A stretch of 24,745 bases of DNA from DATKSS01 sp049582065 (GTDB lineage Bacteria > Chloroflexota > Dormibacteria > Dormibacterales > Dormibacteraceae), in contig JBAUTF010000118.1 of assembly GCA_049582065.1 (NCBI GenBank), positions 1-24,745 of the forward strand, read 5' to 3'. Positions 15,495 to 21,249 of the stretch are shown here, in pieces. The notes below the pieces were generated by a model. That model worked only from the letters and a program-made list of their open reading frames with translations. It searched no databases and was not told where the DNA came from. Each line of letters opens with the position of its first letter. Position 1 is the first letter of the stretch. The position numbers and the translations under genes are program-made.

Positions 15495-17693
15495 TTAGGA
15501 TCCGACGGTAGGCGTCCAAAACGTCAGTTGGAAGTCAGCGTTCGAGTAGGTCGCGCCTGGTGTGAAATGCGCCTCGACCACTTGTATGACCCATTCCTCT
15601 TGCGATTGCGAGCCGGTCCGCTCGATCAACCAGCCCCCCTGCGGATGGAGCGCGATGAAGCGGTCCAGGTACGTCACCCTACGGGTCGGAGGTAGGACGT
15701 TGACCGCTATGTAAGGGACGAGCGGCAGCCAGAGCGGCGCCCCGTTCGGTTGCTCTGTGCCGGAGTACAAGTGCGTCGATAGCACCGGGTCCGTATCGAT
15801 CGCAAGATAAGCAACACGGTCACCTGGTTGGACGTGAGCATCGAGTAGCGCTTGGAGGCTGGGGTCGGTTGTCAGCAAAGCGGAATCGATGTGAGTGAGG
15901 TCGTGCTGCGGACTTGTGACCCAGTCCACCAGCGCTGCGCGGTCACCGAGGGCGCCGAAAAGAAGAACGATGAGAACCGGCGCTGCCACGAGCCTCAGCA
16001 GAACTGGCACCGGATCGGTCCAGAGGGCACGACCAGCCAGGCCAAGCGTCACCGCGAGCCCAATGCATACCTGGGGCGCAAGGTTCCAGACGTTGTTCGG
16101 GTGGCTGCGGCCTACGAAATAGCTGCTGGTCGAGTAGATCAGGGCCGCCGTGGCGATCAGGACCACAGAAGCGACCGCCGGCTGCTTGCGGGCATTCCAC
16201 ACGAGGGTGACGAGCGTGGCCACGAAAGTGAGGAACAACACCCAACCCGGGCCGCCCGGATCGATGGGATAGAGGCCGAATCCGCCCTGATACGCAAGGC
16301 CGAAGTCGTAGTAGGCACGCAGATCTGGCCCATGGCCGAGGCCGACGTAGTACACGACGAAGACGGTCGCCAGCGCTGCGGCCAGGAACAGCGCAGGAAC
16401 CGCGCTAAGGACGCCGATGCTGAGAATTCGCCGGCGGATGTCAGGTTGACTCCAGTGTTCTGCAACCACAAGCAGGAAGAAGCCGGGCAGCCAGACTAAT
16501 GTCGAGTAAATCGCTGATTCCGCTGACCAAAGGACACCGACAATCCAGACCAGGTTGCCTGCCAACAGCATTGCCAGTCGGGCGCGCTGCGAACGGACCC
16601 TTAGGAGCATCACGAGTATCAGGAGCAGGCCAACGCACCACAAGAAGCGGAAGGCGCCAGTACTGGGATACGCGTTCGGCCCGATGATCTGGGGGGCCAG
16701 CCCGGCCCGGAAGAAGCACGCGACCAGGGCCACTACGAAGCTCATGAACAGGTTGAGAATGCCTCGACCAAGAGAGCGCAGCAGCACGAAGACAGTCGTT
16801 GCGAGAAGGAAGCACATCAACGAGTTGAGAATGAACAGGCCCTCCCACGGCGAAGGCGTCGGAATCCACGCGATGGTCAACTCGCTGAGGAATCCGTACT
16901 GGGCGGGGACGTCCCAAAGCAGCCAACCACCTTGGCGGACGAGCTCGGCGGGACCGACATAGAACTCCCAGTGGGGCATGCTGGAGGCGTCGAACAGGCC
17001 GTTGGTGCGGACGCTGGCCACAGCCAGCAGGACGAGGGCAACCCCGCTACCCGCCCACCCGACCAGCCGGTTGGCGATGGCATCCGGCCGCCACATCGCC
17101 CCGCCCACAGTCAAGGCCGAGCCCGCCAAGACCGCTACCACCCAAAGGTGGCGCAGGCCGCCGGGAAAATGCCACCACAACAGCGACCCGGCGACACCCC
17201 AGGCACCGATGCTTACGGCAGCCCACAGGACCACCGAGCCGATCCTTACGGTGGCGCTCGGTTGCTTTTCGGATCCACGCGTGAACGTGGCAACGACGAC
17301 CACCGCCAGCACCTGGATCAGGGCAGCGATTGTTTCCCAGTGGTAGGACGCGCCGTGGACAATGCCTACCCCGAGAGCGAAGCCCGCCAGAAACAGCCCA
17401 AGCCCGCGGACCACTCGCATCAAGACCGGCGATACCTTGCCGGGGTCAATGGCCAGCACGAGAGCGAGCGTGCCGGGCAGAGCCGTGCCGAGCGCGAAGA
17501 AGGCGATCCACACGCGCTGCGAAACTGCAACTGGGATGATTGCGGCGACCCCGAGAGCCATGACCAGGGCCACGCCTACCGGCCAAAGCAGTCGCACCTG
17601 AACGGCCAGGATCTCAAGCTGATTGGGGGTTGCCCCCGATACGATCGCAGGGGCCGACTGGGTCGGAGCCTTCACTTCTCGACTGGCGCTCAC
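15495..17693 (-). CDS. GT-C-like polytopic membrane protein (putative glycosyltransferase)
   Basis: A 732-residue protein with about a dozen hydrophobic helices between residues 30 and 580, for example LLWPVGVALVMALGVAAIIP and FLASSMF-type segments replaced here by GLFLAGFALGVGIVHG. The loop near residue 245 reads MPHWEFYVGPAELV, then WLLWDVPAQYG. It aligns without gaps with the corresponding loop of the 1074-residue protein at 905-4129 (M.H, then A.L, G, WD or RD, and YG or HG). Such loops hold the acidic catalytic residue of GT-C enzymes. The last 150 residues form a soluble extracellular domain. The GTG start at 17693 lacks a clear ribosome site; TGTACGAT, a possible extended -10, lies about 60 bp upstream. 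The gene converges on the GH18-like gene. Confidence 0.65.
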   Translation of the reverse strand: MSASREVKAPTQSAPAIVSGATPNQLEILAVQVRLLWPVGVALVMALGVAAIIPVAVSQRVWIAFFALGTALPGTLALVLAIDPGKVSPVLMRVVRGLGLFLAGFALGVGIVHGASYHWETIAALIQVLAVVVVATFTRGSEKQPSATVRIGSVVLWAAVSIGAWGVAGSLLWWHFPGGLRHLWVVAVLAGSALTVGGAMWRPDAIANRLVGWAGSGVALVLLAVASVRTNGLFDASSMPHWEFYVGPAELVRQGGWLLWDVPAQYGFLSELTIAWIPTPSPWEGLFILNSLMCFLLATTVFVLLRSLGRGILNLFMSFVVALVACFFRAGLAPQIIGPNAYPSTGAFRFLWCVGLLLILVMLLRVRSQRARLAMLLAGNLVWIVGVLWSAESAIYSTLVWLPGFFLLVVAEHWSQPDIRRRILSIGVLSAVPALFLAAALATVFVVYYVGLGHGPDLRAYYDFGLAYQGGFGLYPIDPGGPGWVLFLTFVATLVTLVWNARKQPAVASVVLIATAALIYSTSSYFVGRSHPNNVWNLAPQVCIGLAVTLGLAGRALWTDPVPVLLRLVAAPVLIVLLFGALGDRAALVDWVTSPQHDLTHIDSALLTTDPSLQALLDAHVQPGDRVAYLAIDTDPVLSTHLYSGTEQPNGAPLWLPLVPYIAVNVLPPTRRVTYLDRFIALHPQGGWLIERTGSQSQEEWVIQVVEAHFTPGATYSNADFQLTFWTPTVGS

Positions 17694-17853
17694 GGGGACG
17701 ACATCCGTTCGGACAAGCCAGGAGACCAGCCGACCGGGTTCAATCCAACGGCGATCGTACAGCTTTGAGCCTGACGTGAAGACTGCGGTGGGAAGAGACC
17801 AAAGCGTGCCAGCCTAGATTGCAGTCGCCATCACAACCTGGTTGATTTCGTGG

Positions 17854-18606
17854 CTAGCTCGCCTCGACGTCGATCACCAGGCGCGTCGGGCTGGTGAGGA
17901 AGAACGCTCGATAGCACGCGGCGCCTGAGACTCCCAGGCCCAGCTGAACCACTCCCTCGAAGTCCTCGACCTGCCGAACTTCGACGAGACTCGCGTATCC
18001 CGTCTTGAGGTCGGTTGATGCGCTGTAGCTGGTGTGCAGGTCGGCGCCGTGGATGACCACCAGGATTCCGTTCTTGCCCCCCAGTGTCAGCGTCTGGCCG
18101 CTTGCTCCTTGCGTAAAGCTGGTTCCGGTCTGCGTGCGCAGCTCGACGCTGGCCGGCTGCCCGTTGTTGAACTCGACCGTCAGCCGGTCGTATCCCGGGT
18201 GCGTGCCAGTTCGGAGTGCGTCGATGAAAGCCACGGCAGGGGCCTGCGCCGAGTTGATCGGCGCGGAAGATGCGCAGACGAACGGCGGTAGGCTCGTGTC
18301 TGGCGTTGGCGAAGCGCTGGGGCCTGGGCTCGGGCTCGGCGACACCAGGGCGCTTGGAGTCGGGCTCGAACCAATGACCGGACCCACTGCTGAGGGCGGG
18401 CGGTACAGCGGGTTGGCCACGACAAGAACGCCGATCACGACAGCTGCGATGACAGCCGCCGCGACTCCGGCGATCCAATAAGGCCCTCGGTTCTCGGGGA
18501 CGTTGGCGAGCGCCGACCGCACTCGGTCTGGTAGCGCCGCGCTGGGGGAGCCGGCCATGTCATCGAAAACGTGGCCGAGTTCGCGGCGGAAGTTCTCGTT
18601 GGTCAC
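17854..18606 (-). CDS. Membrane-anchored anti-sigma-like protein with extracellular AMIN-like domain
   Basis: A 250-residue protein. Residues 1-42 are cytoplasmic and polar, residues 43-65 form a single membrane helix (YWIAGVAAAVIAAVVIGVLV), and residues about 70-115 are a Pro/Ser/Thr-rich linker. Residues about 130-250 form an AMIN-like domain starting GYDRLTVEFNNG and ending TRLVIDVEAS. The GTG start lies one base after the sigma-factor stop, with GAGGAGG about nine bases upstream, so the two genes are coupled. This layout fits an anti-sigma factor that holds the ECF sigma at the membrane and senses an envelope signal. The HxxxCxxC zinc motif of ZAS anti-sigmas is absent, so the anti-sigma role is inferred from position and topology. 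Confidence 0.68.
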   Translation of the reverse strand: MTNENFRRELGHVFDDMAGSPSAALPDRVRSALANVPENRGPYWIAGVAAAVIAAVVIGVLVVANPLYRPPSAVGPVIGSSPTPSALVSPSPSPGPSASPTPDTSLPPFVCASSAPINSAQAPAVAFIDALRTGTHPGYDRLTVEFNNGQPASVELRTQTGTSFTQGASGQTLTLGGKNGILVVIHGADLHTSYSASTDLKTGYASLVEVRQVEDFEGVVQLGLGVSGAACYRAFFLTSPTRLVIDVEAS

Positions 18607-18607
18607 C

Positions 18608-19144
18608 TCAGAAGGCCTCCTCGACGGTGAGATCGGACCGCAGCCGCTTGGCGGCGCGGTAGATGCGGGACTTGGCAGCTGCCGGCGAGACGTGCAGCGC
18701 GCGCGCGACCTCGTCCATCGGCAGGTCCAGGTAGAAGTGAAGCACCAGCGGTAGCCGCTCGTCGGGGCTGAGCTTGAGCAGTGCACCGTGAAGATCGGAC
18801 GTCGCGCTTTGCTCCGGACTCGACGCCGACGATGGAATGTCGGCCAGCTTAAACACCGACCACCAGCGTTGGCGTCGGGCCATGCGGCACTCATTCGCGA
18901 CGATGGAGAGAAACCACGGCCGAAGCGAGTTCAGGTCGCCACGCAGTTGGCGCAGCTTGCGCCAGGCCTTGATCGAAGCCTCCTGGACGGCATCCTCGGC
19001 TGACGATCGATCGGCAAGCATCACGGCGGCGAGCCGGTACGCCGGATCGAGCAGAGGTTCGATCAGAACAGCAAATGAATCGGCATCGCCCGCGGCGGCG
19101 CTCACGATGAGCTGGGGTCGGTGTTCCATTACTTCAGCAAGCAT
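18608..19144 (-). CDS. ECF-type RNA polymerase sigma factor
   Basis: A 178-residue sigma factor. Region 2 reads YRLAAVMLADRSSAEDAVQE, then IKAWRKLRQL and WFLSIVANECRMARRQRW. Region 4 reads LSPDERLPLVLHFYLDLPMDEVA, where the helix-turn-helix continues as LHVSPAAAKSRIYRAAKRLR. This is the standard two-domain ECF layout, and no extra C-terminal domain is present. The ATG at 19144 is chosen because GGCAGGAA lies just before it; an ATG at 19129 is an alternative. The membrane partner gene begins one base after the stop. Target promoters cannot be read from this window, although the divergent ABM-like gene is a natural candidate. Confidence 0.88.
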   Translation of the reverse strand: MLAEVMEHRPQLIVSAAAGDADSFAVLIEPLLDPAYRLAAVMLADRSSAEDAVQEASIKAWRKLRQLRGDLNSLRPWFLSIVANECRMARRQRWWSVFKLADIPSSASSPEQSATSDLHGALLKLSPDERLPLVLHFYLDLPMDEVARALHVSPAAAKSRIYRAAKRLRSDLTVEEAF

Positions 19145-19145
19145 G

Positions 19146-19168
19146 TTCCTGCCCGTTTGATGCAGGAA
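19146..19168 (-). promoter_or_regulatory. Hairpin overlapping the sigma-factor ribosome site
   Basis: TTCCTGC (19146-19152) and GCAGGAA (19162-19168) form a perfect 7-bp inverted repeat with a 9-base loop. In the sigma mRNA the arm nearer the start codon contains the AGGAA ribosome-binding bases next to the ATG at 19144. The stem could therefore mask the start. Function is inferred from geometry only. Confidence 0.35.
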
Positions 19169-19253
19169 GTGGCCCTTTGGTTGCAAAGCGGCACGTTGGC
19201 CCGGGCTGTCGTAGGCTGGCCTTGCGGTTAGGGCCTTTCCAGGCCCGATCTTG

Positions 19254-19285
19254 CTGGCCGATCTTATTTCTGGCCGATCGTGTTT
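19254..19285 (+). repeat. Tandem 16-bp direct repeat upstream of the ABM-like gene
   Basis: CTGGCCGATCTTATTT is followed directly by CTGGCCGATCGTGTTT, identical at 14 of 16 positions. A third partial copy, AGGCCCGATCTTG, lies just upstream (19241-19253). The array ends 19 bp before the ATG of the ABM-like gene and lies between that gene and the divergent sigma gene. A regulator binding site or a slippage product are both possible. Confidence 0.6.
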
Positions 19286-19304
19286 CAAATGGGGGTGTAC
19301 AGCG

Positions 19305-19955
19305 ATGTTTCTTCGCGCTACCCGCGTTCACACGCCGCCCGAGAAGGTAGAGCAGGCGATCGAGAACTTCGAGACGAACATCGTCAAGGGCCTTCGCTCC
19401 GCACCAGGCAACCAGGGTGCCGTGCTGTTGGTCAACCGTCAGACGGGCGCTGGGTTGGGCGTCACGTACTGGGAGACGGCCAAGGCGCTGGCGGCCAGCG
19501 AGCAGACTGGGATCCAGAGCCGCACGCAGACGACCAAGGGTGTGCCGGGCAGCCAGATCGTCAACGTAGAGCGGGCGGAGCTGATGATCATGGACCGCGC
19601 CGCGGCGCCAAGGGCAGGAACCTTCGTACGGATGGTCACGGTCAACGGCGACCCAGAGAAGCTGGACGCCGGCATCGTGCAGATTCGCAACCACGTGCTG
19701 CCTATCCTCAAGGCGCAGAAGGGTTATCAGGCGACGATCGCAAGCGTCGACCGCCAGACCGGCCGGCTTGCCGCGTCGACCGTGTGGGCGACGAAGGCAG
19801 ACCTCGACGCCAGCGAGAGCAAGCTCGCGGGACCTCGGGCCGAGGCAGCCAAGGCCGCCGGCGCGGGCCCGCACGACGTGCAGGTCGAGCTGTTCGAGAC
19901 CGCAGTGGTAGAAATCAGCGCGGCCGTGATACCGACGGCCGCCCGAACCTACTAA
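19305..19955 (+). CDS. Protein with two tandem ABM-like (dimeric alpha-beta barrel) domains
   Basis: A 216-residue soluble protein with an internal duplication. The first half starts FLRATRVHTPPEKVEQAIEN and includes GAVLLVNRQTGAGLGVTYWE. The second half starts FVRMVTVNGDPEKLDAGIVQ and includes ATIASVDRQTGRLAASTVW. Each half has the length and pattern of an antibiotic-biosynthesis-monooxygenase-like ferredoxin-fold domain, which normally pairs as a dimer, so the duplication may form an intramolecular barrel. No cofactor site is evident and the function is unknown. The ATG at 19305 is supported by GGGGGTG seven bases upstream; a longer frame from 19251 has no family-like residues. It diverges from the sigma gene and ends before a strong terminator. 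Confidence 0.75.
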   Translation: MFLRATRVHTPPEKVEQAIENFETNIVKGLRSAPGNQGAVLLVNRQTGAGLGVTYWETAKALAASEQTGIQSRTQTTKGVPGSQIVNVERAELMIMDRAAAPRAGTFVRMVTVNGDPEKLDAGIVQIRNHVLPILKAQKGYQATIASVDRQTGRLAASTVWATKADLDASESKLAGPRAEAAKAAGAGPHDVQVELFETAVVEISAAVIPTAARTY

Positions 19956-19970
19956 CCAGAGCGAAAACGC

Positions 19971-20010
19971 GCGGCCGCCGCCTTCCTTAGGTGGCGGTCG
20001 CCTTCTGTTT
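19971..20010 (+). terminator. Intrinsic terminator after the ABM-like gene
   Basis: Bases 19971-19981 pair with 19991-20001 in an 11-bp GC-rich stem (two G.T wobbles), with a 9-base loop and a trailing CTTCTGTTTG. It lies 16 bp after the TAA. On the other strand the stem is followed by GCGCGTTTTC, so it could also stop transcription arriving from the FG-GAP remnant. Confidence 0.75.
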
Positions 20011-20045
20011 GTCCCGAGCTCCAGGGTCGGATTGTGCGCTCCTCC

Positions 20046-20324
20046 TCACAACCACAGGGCAGGCGCCGACCATGCCGTCCCGGTCGACGGTGCAACAAAC
20101 GCGTTCGTGCTGTTGATGGCGATCAAGTCAGCCTTACGGTCACCTGTCACGTCGCCGTCCAGCGTTGCCTGCTGGCCGTAGAAGGGAGTGCCCGACCACC
20201 CGGTGGGCGCCGCGAAACCAGGGCCAGTGGAAGTCATGACGAACGTGCTTCCGGAGTTGACCGCGACCAGGTCGGCCTTGCCATCGCCGCTGACGTCGGC
20301 GATCGTTGTCGGGCCGAGATGCGT
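20046..20324 (-). pseudogene. 5'-truncated remnant of an FG-GAP/VCBS protein gene
   Basis: This frame encodes the last two FG-GAP units only. One reads ADVSGDGKADLVAVNSGSTF followed by VMTSTGPGFAAP. The other starts PFYGQQATLDGDVTGDRKAD and ends SAPALWL then a stop, the same ending style as the 1060-residue protein nearby (SAPAFWL). An in-frame stop at 20325-20327 closes the frame upstream, and no signal peptide, N-terminal domain or start with a ribosome site exists. An internal ATG at 20237 would give 63 residues of half a domain. Bases 20251-20298 are identical over 48 bp to the complement of 15007-15054 in the GH18-like gene. It is most simply a leftover of deletion or recombination between repeats. 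Confidence 0.75.
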
Positions 20325-20367
20325 TCAGCAGCCGCAAAACGCGCTGAGGGGGGCGACGGCCGGGTTC

Positions 20368-20937
20368 TTATGCGTTCTGGGCGATGAAATGGAACGTTAG
20401 GCTCGAGCTGCCCAAGGTCACGTTCGCGCACCCCGGCGCGCTCAGGCCGGCCGCCCAGCCGATCACGCCTTCGTAGTCGCCGATCTCACTGACCTCCGCG
20501 AGAATCGCGCTCCCAGGCTTGAAGTCCATGGAGCCGGTGTAGTTCTGCATGTCGCCTCGGAACCCGCTCAAGACGATCAAGACGCCTGCTACCCCGGCCA
20601 GGTCCACCGGCCCTCCCCGCCCGTTGGTCTCGGTGAAATGGGCCGTTGCTTGGGGCGTCACTGCAAAGGCCGGCGTGCCCTGGTCAAAGGTGAGCGTCAG
20701 CGTGTCGCCCGAAACGGTGGCCGATACGATCGGCGGGGTCATCGCCGTTCTCATAGCGGGCGCCGTCCATGTCGCGGATGCGACTCCACTCGTGGTGCAG
20801 GTGAGCGGCGTCGGACTGGGCGTCGCGATCGGGGATGCCTGCCCGGTCGCGGGGGAGCTGCCACATGCGGCTGTCAGTCCAAGGACGAGGAGGCACCCGG
20901 TCAACCAGACCGCCTGCTTGCTGCTCACAGAGCACAT
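20368..20937 (-). CDS. Secreted lipoprotein with AMIN-like domain
   Basis: A 189-residue protein. Residues 1-25 form a lipoprotein signal peptide with WLTGCLLVLGLTAAC, where C25 is the probable lipidated cysteine, followed by a Ser/Thr/Pro spacer. Residues about 60-189 match the extracellular domain of the anti-sigma-like protein at 17854-18606: VAGVLIVLSGFRGDMQNYTG corresponds to KNGILVVIHGADLHTSYSAS, and SEIGDYEGVIGWAAGLSAPG to RQVEDFEGVVQLGLGVSGAA. The function is unknown; a surface binding or sensor-related role is possible. The ATG at 20937 is chosen because it places the hydrophobic segment correctly; an upstream frame to 21003 adds a basic stretch without support. The stop lies about 40 bp from the FG-GAP remnant. 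Confidence 0.72.
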   Translation of the reverse strand: MCSVSSKQAVWLTGCLLVLGLTAACGSSPATGQASPIATPSPTPLTCTTSGVASATWTAPAMRTAMTPPIVSATVSGDTLTLTFDQGTPAFAVTPQATAHFTETNGRGGPVDLAGVAGVLIVLSGFRGDMQNYTGSMDFKPGSAILAEVSEIGDYEGVIGWAAGLSAPGCANVTLGSSSLTFHFIAQNA

Positions 20938-21249
20938 CGTGCCATCCGCCCCAGCGCTCCCTGAGGGCCGAGAGTCCCTCCTTCTGCGGGCCAATTTGCC
21001 CACGTGGACGGAAATGCCGGCTCAGGATCGCTGCCTGGTCTCCCCGCCTTCTCCTCGGCCAAACTGGTCCTGAGGCCCGGCTGCCCCATGGCAAATGGGT
21101 GGCAGCGTTCTCTCGCTCATCTTGGGGCCACAGCGGCAAGTCCTCCTGTTTGGATCACAGCCTCATGAGTCCCAACAGCGTGCCCATTCGGTGAGGTCCG
21201 GCCAGCATCGCCTCGCGCCAGCCGGACCCTGGAATCGACTTCTGCTATC
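20938..21249. other. 312-bp intergenic region without a supported gene
   Basis: No frame here shows coding character or a conserved domain on either strand. The region should contain the end of the large secreted-protein transcript (from 21250) and the promoter of the lipoprotein gene (from 20937). One perfect inverted repeat at 21195-21228 is listed separately. No convincing -35/-10 pair was found for the lipoprotein gene. Confidence 0.5.
21195..21228 (-). terminator. 8-bp GC-rich inverted repeat, possible terminator
   Basis: GGTCCGGC (21195-21202) pairs perfectly with GCCGGACC (21221-21228) across an 18-base loop, 22 bp after the stop of the secreted protein in its direction of transcription. 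The T tract is missing, so termination may be weak or the site may do something else. Confidence 0.35.

Noticed and set aside
17831..18478. 215-residue minus-strand frame overlapping the anti-sigma-like gene
   Set aside because: The other frame has a membrane helix, a linker and an AMIN-like domain that matches the lipoprotein; this one has none of these.
19231..19246. GGGCCT-TTCC-AGGCCC hairpin
   Set aside because: It is a perfect 6-bp stem, but it lies mid-intergenic without a T tract or relation to a start codon, so no role could be supported.
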